DNA of 64,000 bases from Billgrantia bachuensis (GCF_011742165.1 NZ_JAAQTO010000047.1:17568-81567), one strand, 5' to 3'. Positions 25,407-35,074 are shown, numbered from the stretch's first letter. Numbers and translations are program-made. The notes: generated from the letters alone by a model not told the origin.

Positions 25407-26414
25407 TCAGGCCATCGGTTGCGGCGCCCGCCGATAGGCGGCGGGCGAGTTGCCCGTCCAGCACTTGAAGGCGCGGCTGAAGCAGGCCAGGTCCGTGAAG
25501 CCCAGCTCGTCGGCAATCGCCGGCAGCGGCCGTTCGGAGCGGGTCAGCGCCTGGATGGCGAAGTCGCGCCGGAATTCGTCCTTCACCGCCTGGAAATGCG
25601 TGCCCTCGTCGGCCAGCCGACGCGCCAGGGTGCGCACCGACATGTGCAGCGCGCGTGCCACGTCGTGCACCGAGCCCGAAGTGGCCAGGTGCCGCGTGAG
25701 GTGCTCGCGCACCCGGTGCGACACCAGCCGATCGGCGAAGGAGACGTAGAACCAGTCGGCCGGCGCGCGGCGCAGGAAGGCGCCAAGGTGCTGTTTGGTC
25801 TGACGGATCGGTTGCTCGAGCAGGGCAGCGTCGAAGTAGATGGCGGTTTGAGGCCGCTCGAAGCTCACCTTGCCGGGATAGAAATAGAGGTAATCGGCGC
25901 TGTGCGCCGGCTGCGCATAGGCGCACTCCATCATTAGCGGCGGGATCTTGCGCGCGATCATCCACGAACTGATGCCGTGAAACAGCTTGAGCATCAGCTC
26001 GTGAACGAGAATGCGGCTGCCCGTCGGCGGCCGATATTCCACCAGCGCCACCCGCGCCAGGCCGTTCTCGACGCTGTACTCATAGCCGAAGTCGTCCAGC
26101 ACGATGCGGAAGAACAGCGTGTAGCGATGCAGCGCCACCTTGAGCGTCGGCGCTTCCAGCACGCTCAGGCACAGCAGCTTCAGCGTACCCCCGCGCAGCG
26201 GCCTGGCGAAGAAGCCCGGCGTCTCGTCGTCGTGCTCGTTGACCAGCAGGCGGTAGAGCGTGGCGAACTGCTCCACGGTCACCCGCCCGTGAGGGGCGCT
26301 GAGTAGAAACGGCGATATCCCGGCGCGAGCAAGATACGCCTCGCGAGCCGCTTCGCTCTTGGGCACGCCGCGGAACAGCTCGTTGACGAAATGCATGGAT
26401 ACCGTGACGGACAC
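25407..26414 (-). CDS. AraC-family transcriptional regulator (OruR/ArgR-type)
   Basis: A 335-aa protein with an N-terminal ligand domain of the Arabinose_bd type (residues about 20-210) and a C-terminal double HTH (VHDVARALHMSVRTLARRL; IADELGFTDLACFSRAFKCWTG). The GTG start at 26414 is preferred because AGGGAGAGGGG precedes it; the in-frame ATG at 26396 lacks a ribosome site. It is convergent with the acyl-CoA operon and divergent from the ABC-AttH operon, so it could govern either; regulators of this family often sit beside acyl-CoA catabolic clusters. Confidence 0.88.
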   Translation of the reverse strand: MSVTVSMHFVNELFRGVPKSEAAREAYLARAGISPFLLSAPHGRVTVEQFATLYRLLVNEHDDETPGFFARPLRGGTLKLLCLSVLEAPTLKVALHRYTLFFRIVLDDFGYEYSVENGLARVALVEYRPPTGSRILVHELMLKLFHGISSWMIARKIPPLMMECAYAQPAHSADYLYFYPGKVSFERPQTAIYFDAALLEQPIRQTKQHLGAFLRRAPADWFYVSFADRLVSHRVREHLTRHLATSGSVHDVARALHMSVRTLARRLADEGTHFQAVKDEFRRDFAIQALTRSERPLPAIADELGFTDLACFSRAFKCWTGNSPAAYRRAPQPMA

Positions 26415-26533
26415 GCCCCTCTCCCTTGGTTCGCCTGGCAGAACCGATCATGCCGACATGGTAAGTTACCTGCAGCCTTGGCCAGTTACTCTGCGACCAT
26501 GGCATCATCGCCGCGACATCGACGGGAGCCGCC

Positions 26534-27217
26534 ATGCTCGAATTCAACCAGGTGCACAAGGCCTATGCCACGCCCCAAGGGCCGCTCGAGGTGCTCACTG
26601 CCGTTGACCTCGAGCTGCGCCCCGGCGGGAGCCTGGCGCTGATGGGCGAGTCCGGCAGCGGCAAATCGACCCTGCTGCACCTGGCGGCGGGGCTCGACCT
26701 GCCGGATAGCGGCGAAGTGGTCGTCGCCGGCCGTTCGGTCTCTACGCTGGACGAGCCGGACCGCGCCCGGCTGCGCCGCGAGACCCTGGGGCTGGTGTTC
26801 CAGCAGTTCCACCTGGTGCCGAGCCTGAACGTAATCGACAACCTGCGCCTGCAGGCGCGGCTGGCCAAGCGTGAAACGCCGGAGTGGTCGGCGCATCTCA
26901 TGGAGCGCCTGGGCCTTGCCGGTCTGGAACGACGCTACCCCGAGCAGCTTTCGGGCGGCCAGCAGCAGCGCCTGGCCATCGGCCGCGCGCTGGCGCCACG
27001 CCCCGCCCTGCTGCTGGCCGACGAGCCCACCGGCAATCTCGACGAAACCACCGCCGGCGAAGTGCTGGAGCTGCTGCTGGACCTGGTTCGCGAGGCCGGC
27101 AGTGCCCTGCTGATGGTGACCCACAGTCTCCGGGTGGCGGCCCCGCTGGACCGCTGCCTGCGGCTGACCCATGGCCGGCTCGAGCCGCCTTCCGGAGCGG
27201 AAGCGAGCCACCGCTGA
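26534..27217 (+). CDS. ABC transporter ATP-binding protein (LolD/MacB type)
   Basis: A 227-aa ATPase with Walker A GESGSGKST (about residues 37-45), Q-loop VFQQFHLVP, signature LSGGQQQRLA (about 139-148) and Walker B LLLADEPTGNLD, the last typical of the LolD/MacB/FtsE group. It powers the FtsX-type permease whose start overlaps its stop (TGATG). The three-gene set with the lipocalin-like lipoprotein suggests handling of a lipid or hydrophobic substrate at the periplasmic face. Confidence 0.9.
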   Translation: MLEFNQVHKAYATPQGPLEVLTAVDLELRPGGSLALMGESGSGKSTLLHLAAGLDLPDSGEVVVAGRSVSTLDEPDRARLRRETLGLVFQQFHLVPSLNVIDNLRLQARLAKRETPEWSAHLMERLGLAGLERRYPEQLSGGQQQRLAIGRALAPRPALLLADEPTGNLDETTAGEVLELLLDLVREAGSALLMVTHSLRVAAPLDRCLRLTHGRLEPPSGAEASHR

Positions 27218-29715
27218 TGCTGACCGCCCTGGCGACACTGCTCTCGCACTACAAGCGCCACCCCGGCCAGCTCGCCATGCTGCTGCTGGGGCTGTGGGTG
27301 GCCGGTGCGCTGTGGAGCGGCGTACAGGCGATCAATGCCTCGGCCCGCGACAGCTACGCCCGCGCCGAGGCGCTGTTCAGCACCGGGCTCGACCGCCTGG
27401 AATACCGCGACGGCGAGCCACTGACCCGTGAGGATTTCGTGCGCCTGCGCCGCGCCGGCCTGCCCGTCTCGCCACTGCTCGAAGGCACGCTGGAAGCGCC
27501 CGACGGCACCGAGCTGCGCGTGATCGGTATCGACCCCTTCACCCTGCCCGGCGACAGTGCCTTCGCCGCCGCCTCGAGCCAGGGCGAGCTGACCGACTTT
27601 CTCACCCCGCCGTGGCAGACCCGCATCGCCCCGGATACCCTGCCTGCGCTGGGCGTGAACGCCCGCGAGGCCCCCGGCGCCGAGCCGCGCCTGGCCGCAG
27701 GCCGGCTGCCGCCGCTGGTGCTCTCCCCCATGCTGCCCCCGGGCACCCTGGTGATGGACATCGCCGCCGCCGCGGTGCTGCTCGACAGCGGCGAGCAGCT
27801 GTCGCGATTGGTTACTGCTCCCGAAGTGCTCGAACGCGCCCCCGAGGGGCTGGTGCTGACCCGGGCGGCGACGCTGGTCTCGCCCGGCCAGCTCACCGAG
27901 AGCTTCCACCTCAATCTCACCGCCATGGCGCTGCTTGCACTGGTGGTGGGGCTGTTCATCGTTCAGGCGGCATTGGGCCTGGCGCTGGAGCAGCGCCTGG
28001 GCATGCTGCGCACGCTGCGCGCGCTCGGCGTGTCGGGGCGCGGCCTGGTCGGGCTGCTCGCGCTGGAACTTGTGCTGCTGGGTGTCATCGGCGCCCTGGC
28101 CGGCATCGTCAGCGGCGTGTGGCTGGCCCGTGTGCTGCTGCCCGACGTGGCCGCCACCCTGGGCAGCCTGTATGGCGCCGATGTAGCGGTCACGCTCAAC
28201 CTGCCTTGGCACTACTGGTTCGGCGGGCTCGGCGTCACCCTGGGCGGGCTGTTATTGGCCGGTAGCGGTGTACTGTGGCGAGCCGCCAGGCTGAGCGTGC
28301 TGGGCCTGGGCCAGGCCCAGGCCTGGCGCGCCGGCTTCTACCGCCAGCTGCGCGGCATGAGCCTGGCAGGAGGCGGCGTTGCGGCAGTCGGGCTCGTGCT
28401 GTGGGCGTGGATAGTACGTCAGCCGCCCGGCGAAGGGCTGCTGGCCGGCTTCGGCCTGATTGCCGCGCTGCTGCTGGCCAGTGCCCTGCTGCTGCCCCCG
28501 ACGATCGCCCTGATCCTGGCCGGGCTCGGCCAGCTGGTACGGCGCCGGCCACTGGGGCAGTGGGCGCTGGCCGACCTGCAGCTGCAGCTGCCGCAGCTGG
28601 CATTGGCGATGATGGCGCTGCTGATCGCGCTCTCCGCCAACCTGGGCGTGAGCAGCATGGTGGGCGGTTTTCGCCTCACCTTCCTCGACTGGCTCGACCA
28701 GCGCCTGGTGGCGGACTACTACCTGCGCCCGGCCCCCGAGCAGTTCGATGCGGTACAGTCCTGGCTGGCCGAGCGTCCCGAGGTCGCCGAACTGCTGCCG
28801 ACCCGCCATGCCGAGGCCACCCTGCTCGAGATCGAGAGCCCCGACGGATTGCGCGTGCCGCAGCTCCCGGTCGGCCTCTACGGCATCACCCCCGGCGAGA
28901 TGCTGATCCCGAGCTGGCCGCTGCTCTCGACCCAGGCCGGTCGCGACGCCGCCTGGCAGTCGTTCGCCGCGGGCGAGGCGTTCGTCAACGAGCAGTTGGC
29001 CATCGACCAGAACCTGGCACCGGGCGACCGCCTGACGCTGACGGCCCCGAGCGGTCGGGAAACGCTGACGATTGCAGCCATCTACCCCGACTACGGCAAC
29101 ACCCGCGGCGAGGTGCTGCTGGCCACGCCGCAGTTGGCCGAACGCTTCGCCGCCACGCCCAGCTCGATCGGCATCGTACTCACCCTGGGTGCCGACGAGG
29201 TCGGGTTGCGCGACGCGCTGCGCCAGCGTTTCGAACTAGGCAGCGACGCGCTGGTGGATCAGCGAGAGGTGAAGCGGGTCTCCGTCGAGATCTTCGAACG
29301 CACCTTTACCATCACCCGGGCGCTCAGTGTGCTGACCCTGGCCGTGGCCGCCCTGGCCCTGCTCGCGAGCCTGCTGGCCCAGGCGCGGGAGCGCCGTCGC
29401 CAGCTCGCCCCGTTATGGGCGCTAGGCGTGCCGCGCGCCCGGCTGGTGACGGTACAGCTGGCACAGCTCGGCGGTATGGCGCTGGCCGTCGGCGCTCTCG
29501 CCGTGCCGCTGGGCAGCCTGCTCGCGCTGGGGCTGGTGGCGGTGATCAATGTCGCCGCCTTCGGCTGGCGCCTGCCGCTGCACGTCTTTCCCGGCGACAT
29601 CGGCCTGACCCTGACGACCGCCGGCGCAGTGGCGCTGCTTGCCGCGGCGCTACCCGCGGCCCGCCTGTGGCGCACGCCGCCCCGCGCCCTGCTGGCCGAG
29701 GAGGGCGGCACATGA
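27217..29715 (+). CDS. FtsX-like ABC permease, large two-unit type
   Basis: An 832-aa membrane protein. One N-terminal helix (about residues 18-36), a periplasmic domain of about 200 residues, a block of helices around 235-480, a second periplasmic domain and three C-terminal helices (about 695-830) give the duplicated FtsX/MacB layout of YbbP-type mechanotransmission ABC systems. Both edges overlap neighbours by 1-4 nt. A small lipoprotein of the AttH/CrtC type follows. Such systems move or extract lipids rather than import nutrients. Confidence 0.88.
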   Translation: MLTALATLLSHYKRHPGQLAMLLLGLWVAGALWSGVQAINASARDSYARAEALFSTGLDRLEYRDGEPLTREDFVRLRRAGLPVSPLLEGTLEAPDGTELRVIGIDPFTLPGDSAFAAASSQGELTDFLTPPWQTRIAPDTLPALGVNAREAPGAEPRLAAGRLPPLVLSPMLPPGTLVMDIAAAAVLLDSGEQLSRLVTAPEVLERAPEGLVLTRAATLVSPGQLTESFHLNLTAMALLALVVGLFIVQAALGLALEQRLGMLRTLRALGVSGRGLVGLLALELVLLGVIGALAGIVSGVWLARVLLPDVAATLGSLYGADVAVTLNLPWHYWFGGLGVTLGGLLLAGSGVLWRAARLSVLGLGQAQAWRAGFYRQLRGMSLAGGGVAAVGLVLWAWIVRQPPGEGLLAGFGLIAALLLASALLLPPTIALILAGLGQLVRRRPLGQWALADLQLQLPQLALAMMALLIALSANLGVSSMVGGFRLTFLDWLDQRLVADYYLRPAPEQFDAVQSWLAERPEVAELLPTRHAEATLLEIESPDGLRVPQLPVGLYGITPGEMLIPSWPLLSTQAGRDAAWQSFAAGEAFVNEQLAIDQNLAPGDRLTLTAPSGRETLTIAAIYPDYGNTRGEVLLATPQLAERFAATPSSIGIVLTLGADEVGLRDALRQRFELGSDALVDQREVKRVSVEIFERTFTITRALSVLTLAVAALALLASLLAQARERRRQLAPLWALGVPRARLVTVQLAQLGGMALAVGALAVPLGSLLALGLVAVINVAAFGWRLPLHVFPGDIGLTLTTAGAVALLAAALPAARLWRTPPRALLAEEGGT

Positions 29716-30872
29716 GGCCTTGGTTGGCTGTCGCGCTCCTGCTGCTGACGTTGGCCGGCTGCGGCGAGGAAACGCCATCCGGCGAACCCGCCGGCTTCGC
29801 CGGCCTGGGCGAGGCGGCCGGCAGCTTCGCCCAGGCCGGCCCGGACATTACACTGCGCTTCCCCGAGGATCACGCCGCCCACCCGGACTATCGCATCGAA
29901 TGGTGGTACCTCACCGCCAACCTCGAGGACGAACACGGCGAGCCGCTGGGTCTGCAGTGGACCCTATTCCGCCAGGCGCTCACTCCTCCTGACCAGCAAC
30001 CCGAGCCTACTCCATGGGCCTCCGATCAGCTGTGGATGGCACACATGGCGGTCTCCCGGGGCGATACCCATCGGGTGGCCGAGCGCTTCGCTCGCAGCCA
30101 TAGCGCCAGCGACAGTAGCCAGGCGGGAGTGGTCGCCGAGCCGTTCGCGGCCTGGATCGACCACTGGCAGCTGGCCAGCCATGAAGAAACATCTGACGAA
30201 ACATCAGGCGAAGCAAGCAAGACCGACACCTTCGCCGAGCTGCAGCTGACAGCTCACCAGGACGACGAACACGGTGGCTTCGGTTATGACCTGACGCTGA
30301 CCGCCGAGGGGCCGCTGGTACTGCACGGCGAGGCCGGCTTCAGCCAGAAGGCCGCCGACGGCCAAGGCTCGTTCTACTACAGCCAGCCGTTCTGGCGCAT
30401 CGAAGGCGAGGTGACGCTGGATGGCGAGACGCGCATGGTGAGCGGGCGCGGCTGGCTCGATCGCGAATGGAGCAGCCAACTGCTCGACGAACGCCAGCAG
30501 GGCTGGGACTGGTTCTCGCTGCATCTGGAGAGCGGTCACAAGCTGATGGCCTTCCAACTGCGCGGCGGCGGCGAGGACGGTGGCAACTACCGCTCGGGCA
30601 CCTGGATCTCACCCGAAGGCGAGCCCACCGCACTGGCGCCGGACGCAATCGGCATGACACCGCTCGGCACCCGACGCGTGGCGGGGCGTGAAATACCCAA
30701 CCGCTGGCGCCTGGAGGTTCCCGGCGCCGGACTCGATTTGGTCGTCGAGGCGCCCCATGCCGAGCGCTGGATGGATACCAGCGTGCCCTACTGGGAGGGT
30801 GAAGTGGTCGCACGCGATGCCGATAGCGGTGAAGATAAGGGCATCGGCTATCTGGAAATGACGGGTTACTGA
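29712..30872 (+). CDS. AttH/CrtC-family lipocalin-like lipoprotein
   Basis: A 386-aa protein with a lipoprotein signal (LLLLTLAGC, Cys at about 17). The family motif HPDYRIEWWYLTANLEDEHG (about residues 57-76) and GWLDREWSSQ (about 243-252) are characteristic of AttH/carotenoid-hydratase-like double-lipocalin proteins. These bind or modify a hydrophobic ligand in the envelope. The start overlaps the permease stop (ATGA). ABC ATPase, FtsX permease and AttH form a recurrent bacterial cassette whose substrate is not established. Confidence 0.85.
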   Translation: MRPWLAVALLLLTLAGCGEETPSGEPAGFAGLGEAAGSFAQAGPDITLRFPEDHAAHPDYRIEWWYLTANLEDEHGEPLGLQWTLFRQALTPPDQQPEPTPWASDQLWMAHMAVSRGDTHRVAERFARSHSASDSSQAGVVAEPFAAWIDHWQLASHEETSDETSGEASKTDTFAELQLTAHQDDEHGGFGYDLTLTAEGPLVLHGEAGFSQKAADGQGSFYYSQPFWRIEGEVTLDGETRMVSGRGWLDREWSSQLLDERQQGWDWFSLHLESGHKLMAFQLRGGGEDGGNYRSGTWISPEGEPTALAPDAIGMTPLGTRRVAGREIPNRWRLEVPGAGLDLVVEAPHAERWMDTSVPYWEGEVVARDADSGEDKGIGYLEMTGY

Positions 30873-30891
30873 CGCTGCGCGAGGAGGGACC

Positions 30892-31806
30892 ATGAACCTG
30901 CTGGACGCCATGACCGCCTACGTGCGCGTCGCCGAACTCGGCAGCTATACCCGAGCGGCGGAGACGCTGGACCTGTCGCGCACGCGGATTTCGCGGCTGA
31001 TCATGGAGCTCGAGAGCCACCTGGGCGTGCGTCTGTTGCAGCGTACCACCCGGCGCCTGCATCTCACCGAGGCTGGCGAGAGCTACCTGGCTCGTGCCCA
31101 GGGCATCCTGCAGGCGCTGGAAGAGGCCGAAGCCGAGCTGGGCGCCGGCAGCACCGAGGTGTGCGGCCGGCTGCGGGTCAACGGCCCGATGTCCTTCGGC
31201 ATGCGCTTTCTCTCCCCTGTCATTGCCCGCTTCATGCTCGAGCATCCTGCCCTGGAGGTACGCCTCGACCTCAACGATCGGCGGGTGGACCTATTGGAGG
31301 AAGGCTACGACCTGGCGATCCGCATCGGCAGCCTGCCCGATTCCAGCCTGGTGGCACGTCGCCTGGCGCGCTGCCGCATGATACCGTGCGCCTCGCCCGA
31401 GTACCTGGCACGCTTCGGCGAGCCGCGCACACTGGCCGAACTGGCCGAGCACCGCTGCCTGCGCTATCGCACGGCCAGCGGCACCGACTGGCAGTTCGGC
31501 AGTCAGCGCCTGACGGTCAATGGCCCGCTGGAGAGCAACAACGGCGACGTGCTGACCCAGGCCGCCGAGGCCGGGCTGGGCATCGCCCACCAGCCGAGCT
31601 TCCTGATCCACGAAAGCATCAGGAGCGGGCGCCTGGTGCCGTTGCTGATCGAAGAAGCCAGCGTGACCATCGGCATTCACGGCGTCTACCCCGCGCGGCG
31701 CCACCTGCCGGCCAAGGTCGAACGCCTGCTCGACTTCCTGGCCGAGGCCTGGGGGGATCCTCCCGAATGGGAGCGGGAGATGGGATTGTCGCCTCTCACG
31801 CAATGA
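30892..31806 (+). CDS. LysR-family transcriptional regulator
   Basis: A 304-aa protein with an N-terminal HTH (TRAAETLDLSRTRISRLIMELESHLGVRLLQRTTRRLHLTEAG, residues about 20-62) and a LysR substrate domain of the CrgA/PerR subgroup. AGGAGG precedes the ATG. It lies 20 bp after the AttH gene and 80 bp before the DoxX gene, all on the plus strand, so it may control the DoxX-dioxygenase pair or itself. Confidence 0.88.
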   Translation: MNLLDAMTAYVRVAELGSYTRAAETLDLSRTRISRLIMELESHLGVRLLQRTTRRLHLTEAGESYLARAQGILQALEEAEAELGAGSTEVCGRLRVNGPMSFGMRFLSPVIARFMLEHPALEVRLDLNDRRVDLLEEGYDLAIRIGSLPDSSLVARRLARCRMIPCASPEYLARFGEPRTLAELAEHRCLRYRTASGTDWQFGSQRLTVNGPLESNNGDVLTQAAEAGLGIAHQPSFLIHESIRSGRLVPLLIEEASVTIGIHGVYPARRHLPAKVERLLDFLAEAWGDPPEWEREMGLSPLTQ

Positions 31807-31887
31807 TGTTGTTCGTCGGGCGACGATTATCTCGGCACGCGCGCGGCGTAGAGTGAAGGCATCCCTGACAACAACGGAGCCCTTCCC

Positions 31888-32331
31888 ATGCAAACACAAG
31901 CCACTCAAGCCAGCCCCGCGCTGGCCAGCGCCTCACAGAGCCAATCCCTCCAGGCCCATGCCACCGCCCTGCTGCGCGTGTCGCTCGGCGTCATGGCCCT
32001 GGCCCACGGCCTGCTCAAGGTCTTTGTCTTCACCGTGCCCGGCACCGTCGGCTACTTCGAGTCGATCGGCCTGCCCGGCTTCATCGCCTACCTGACCATC
32101 CTGGCCGAAGTCGGCGGCGGCCTGGCCCTGCTGCTCGGTGTCTACACCCGCTGGGTGAGCCTGGCATTGATTCCGGTACTGCTCGGCGCCGCCTGGGTGC
32201 ATGCCGGCAACGGCTGGGTCTTCTCCAACCCGGGCGGCGGCTGGGAGTACCCGGTGTTCTGGGCCGTGACCCTGCTGGTGCAGGCCGGCCTGGGTAGCGG
32301 TAGCCTCGTGCTCAGCCGTCGCTTCGCCTGA
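31888..32331 (+). CDS. DoxX-family inner-membrane protein
   Basis: A 147-aa protein with four hydrophobic helices (about residues 28-47, 60-80, 88-105 and 118-138) and the DoxX pattern LLRVSLGVMALAHGLLKVF ... GFIAYLTILAEVGGGLALLLG. Members take part in quinone/thiol redox or are induced by electrophiles. It is followed by a DODA-type dioxygenase gene; DoxX, LysR and YgiD-type dioxygenase genes are often neighbours in proteobacteria. Confidence 0.82.
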   Translation: MQTQATQASPALASASQSQSLQAHATALLRVSLGVMALAHGLLKVFVFTVPGTVGYFESIGLPGFIAYLTILAEVGGGLALLLGVYTRWVSLALIPVLLGAAWVHAGNGWVFSNPGGGWEYPVFWAVTLLVQAGLGSGSLVLSRRFA

Positions 32332-32415
32332 GCGGCATTCGCCCCGCCGTCCTCCGCCCCCTATCATTCACAAGATGGCGTCGCCCCGCGGCGCCATACG
32401 TCGAGGAGCATCGCC

Positions 32416-33153
32416 ATGTCGCCCAGCCTGTTCATTTCCCACGGCTCGCCCATGCTGGCCCTCACCCCGGGGCCGGCACACGACTTCCTGCGCCAGCTCG
32501 GCCGAACGCTCTCGCCCAAGGCCATCGTCGTGGTCTCGGCCCACTGGGCCAACGAGCGCCTGCTGGTGAGCACCAGCGCACACCCCGAGACCATCCACGA
32601 CTTCGGCGGCTTCCCCCGCGCGCTTTTCGAGTGCCAGTACCCGGCACCGGGCGAGCCTGAGCTGGCATTGCGTCTGGCCCGCCAGCTCAACGCCGTGCCG
32701 ATGGAGCGTGGCCTGGACCACGGCGCCTGGGTGCCGCTGTCGCTGATGTTTCCCGCCGCCGACGTGCCGGTGGTGTCGCTGTCGCTGCCGGTTACCTGGT
32801 CGAACCAGGCCTTGATAGAGCTGGGGGAGAAGCTGTCGAAGCTGCGTGAAGAGGGCGTGCTGATCGTTGGCTCGGGCAGCCTGACGCATAACCTCGCCGA
32901 GATGCAGGCAGAGGGCACGCCGATGCCGGCCTGGGTCGGCGAGTTCAGCGACTGGATACACGAGAAGCTGACGAACGGTGAGCGCAGCGCCCTGCTCAAG
33001 TGGGAAACCGCCCCGCAGGCGCGGCGCAACCACCCCACGCCCGAGCACTTCCAGCCGCTGCTGGTGGCGCTGGGCGCGGGCGGCGAGGCCAGCCGCCTTC
33101 ACCACAGCGTGGAGCACGGCGTGCTGGCGATGGACCTCTACGCCTTCGCCTGA
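32416..33153 (+). CDS. ygiD: Class III extradiol dioxygenase, DODA type (YgiD family)
   Basis: A 245-aa LigB-superfamily enzyme. Metal ligands visible: His9 (FISHGSPM), His near residue 46 in VVSAHW, and His in LHHSVEHGVLAMD near the C-terminus; LDHGAWVPL holds the probable catalytic His. DODA-type enzymes cleave the catechol ring of DOPA-like compounds using a non-haem metal. GAGGAG precedes the ATG at 32416. The physiological substrate in bacteria is usually unknown. Confidence 0.85.
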   Translation: MSPSLFISHGSPMLALTPGPAHDFLRQLGRTLSPKAIVVVSAHWANERLLVSTSAHPETIHDFGGFPRALFECQYPAPGEPELALRLARQLNAVPMERGLDHGAWVPLSLMFPAADVPVVSLSLPVTWSNQALIELGEKLSKLREEGVLIVGSGSLTHNLAEMQAEGTPMPAWVGEFSDWIHEKLTNGERSALLKWETAPQARRNHPTPEHFQPLLVALGAGGEASRLHHSVEHGVLAMDLYAFA

Positions 33154-33166
33154 GGACGCCCGGCGG

Positions 33167-33700
33167 TCAGTCGCCCAATTGTGCCAGGCGGTCGGCCTGG
33201 ACCACCTCGATCCAGTAGCCGTCCACGTCCTTGACGAACACCACGTTCTTCATCTTGCCCTGGTCGGAGCGCTTGACGAAGGTGACGTCGTTGGCGTCGA
33301 ACCACGCCTCGGCGGCCTCGAGGTCCGGCACCGAGAAGCAGATGTGGCCGAAGCCCTGGGGCTCGGCGTTGCCGTCATGGTAGGCGAAGTCGTCCTGGCT
33401 CTCGGTGCCCCAGTTGTGGGTCAGCTCCAGCAGTCCCTTCTGGCGGAAGGTCCAGACCGTGCGCTCGCCCTCGTCCTCGGGCGCCTGCTCGCTCGCACCC
33501 AGCTTGGCCAGGAAATAGAGCGAGAAGCCCAGCTCTTCGAAATCGAGCCGGCGCAGGACCTGCATGCCGAACACTCGGGTATAGAAGGCCAGCGCCTTCT
33601 CCGGGTCCTTGACCCGCAGCATGGTGTGGTTGAGGCGAAAGCCCTGCGATTCCGCCGTTGGCGCCTTCACGCCGGGGTGCTGCTCTCCCTTGAAGCTCAT
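33167..33700 (-). CDS. gloA: Lactoylglutathione lyase (glyoxalase I)
   Basis: A 177-aa glyoxalase I of the longer eukaryote-like type. Metal ligands: His in FRLNHTMLRVKD (about 25), Glu in LLELTHNWG, His in GFGHICFSV and Glu in YWIEVVQ. It isomerises the methylglyoxal-glutathione hemithioacetal to S-lactoylglutathione. The ATG at 33700 has AAGGAGAG upstream. It is convergent with the dioxygenase gene and has its own promoter. Confidence 0.92.
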   Translation of the reverse strand: MSFKGEQHPGVKAPTAESQGFRLNHTMLRVKDPEKALAFYTRVFGMQVLRRLDFEELGFSLYFLAKLGASEQAPEDEGERTVWTFRQKGLLELTHNWGTESQDDFAYHDGNAEPQGFGHICFSVPDLEAAEAWFDANDVTFVKRSDQGKMKNVVFVKDVDGYWIEVVQADRLAQLGD

Positions 33701-33834
33701 GACTCTCTCCTTTGCGATGCATTCGGTAGCGACGATGATGCTTACCGCTTCGACGTTTTTCCAGCCGCGAGCGGCTGCCATGCCCCTCCGGTTCACGCTA
33801 AAGTAGGGAAAGTATCGATTCACGAGGACCGCCG

Positions 33835-34356
33835 ATGCCGACCTCACCCCTCACTGCACCGAGGCCAAGGCATTACGCCGCCGGGCGTTGGCTGTGCCGC
33901 TTGGTTGGCCTGTTGGCGCTGACGCTGATGGCCGGCTGCGCCAGCCGCGACCTGGCGACCCATGATCCAGGCCCCGGCTCGGAGGGCCTCTCCATCGAGC
34001 GGGCACTGATCCTGGCCAGTGCGAAGAGTGCGCTGGGCACGCCCTATCGCTATGGCGGCAATACCCCGGCGGGGCTCGACTGCTCGGGGCTGGTGGAGAT
34101 GGCCTACGGCGCGGCGGGCATCCGGGTGCCGCGCACCGCCGACGCGCAGTACCGCGCCCTGCCCACCGTGAAGCAGGCCCAGCCCGGCGATCTGCTGTTC
34201 TTCGGCGACCGGCGCAAGGCCACCCATGTGGGTATCTATCGCGGCAACGGCCAGATGATTCATGCCCCCGGCAGTGGCCGCAAGGTCACCAGTGTGCCGC
34301 TGCATATCGACTACTGGCAGGAGCGCTTTCTGGGCGCCGCCGGCCTAGCGCCCTGA
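33835..34356 (+). CDS. NlpC/P60-family lipoprotein, probable cell-wall endopeptidase
   Basis: A 173-aa protein with a lipobox (LTLMAGC, Cys at about 35). The NlpC/P60 domain has the catalytic Cys in GLDCSGLVEMAYG, the His in THVGIYRGNG and a third polar residue around MIHAPGSG. Such enzymes cut peptide cross-links or stem peptides of murein at the outer-membrane face. Single gene with GAGGACC upstream of the ATG. Confidence 0.88.
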   Translation: MPTSPLTAPRPRHYAAGRWLCRLVGLLALTLMAGCASRDLATHDPGPGSEGLSIERALILASAKSALGTPYRYGGNTPAGLDCSGLVEMAYGAAGIRVPRTADAQYRALPTVKQAQPGDLLFFGDRRKATHVGIYRGNGQMIHAPGSGRKVTSVPLHIDYWQERFLGAAGLAP

Positions 34357-34414
34357 CGACGCGTCTAGTGGCGGGTATGATCGGGGCATGATCCATTCCC
34401 TTGCGGTGAGATAC

Positions 34415-35029
34415 ATGCGCCTAGATCTTTCCCTCTATCTGGTAACCGACCCTGAACTCTGCGTCCGCCATGGCCTGGTGGAAACCGTGGTGGCCGCGGT
34501 GCGCGGCGGTGTGACTATCGTGCAGCTGCGCGACAAGCAGGCCTCAGACGACGAACTGATCGACCAGGCGCGGCGCCTCAAGGCGGCGCTGGCCGGCAGC
34601 GGCGTGCCACTGATCATCAACGATCGCCTGGCGGTGGCGGTGGCGAGCGGCGCCGATGGGCTGCATATCGGCCAGGACGACGGCGACGTGGCCGCGGCCC
34701 GGGCCGAGCTGGGCGAGGGCGCGATTCTCGGCCTCTCGGTGCAGAACCACGACCAGCTCGCCCGACTCGACCCGGATGCGCTGGACTACCTCGGCCTGGG
34801 CCCGGTGTTCGCCACCTCGACCAAGCGCAACCACGCCACGCCGCTGGGCTTCGATGGCCTGGCATCATTGGTGGCGGCCAGCCCCCTGCCGGCGGTGGCC
34901 ATCGGCGGTCTCAAGGCCGAGCATGCGCGCCGGGTACGCGCGACCGGAGCGAAGGGGCCGGCGGTGGTATCGGGGATCTGCGGCCAGCCGGATCCGGAAG
35001 CCGCCGCCCGGGCGTTCTTCGAGGATTGA
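34415..35029 (+). CDS. thiE: Thiamine-phosphate synthase
   Basis: A 204-aa TIM-barrel enzyme coupling HMP-diphosphate and thiazole-phosphate to thiamine phosphate. Motifs: VTIVQLRDK (diphosphate region), LIINDRLAVAVASGADGLHIGQDD, and YLGLGPVFATSTKRNHATPLG followed by VAIGGL. The start at 34415 gives the family N-terminus (LYLVTDPELC); an upstream in-frame ATG at 34388 is possible. No other thi genes are near. The gene is convergent with mntR. Confidence 0.9.
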   Translation: MRLDLSLYLVTDPELCVRHGLVETVVAAVRGGVTIVQLRDKQASDDELIDQARRLKAALAGSGVPLIINDRLAVAVASGADGLHIGQDDGDVAAARAELGEGAILGLSVQNHDQLARLDPDALDYLGLGPVFATSTKRNHATPLGFDGLASLVAASPLPAVAIGGLKAEHARRVRATGAKGPAVVSGICGQPDPEAAARAFFED

Positions 35030-35074
35030 AAGACATGGGAATGGCGGACAGACGCGTGGCGGAAGAACCGGCAC

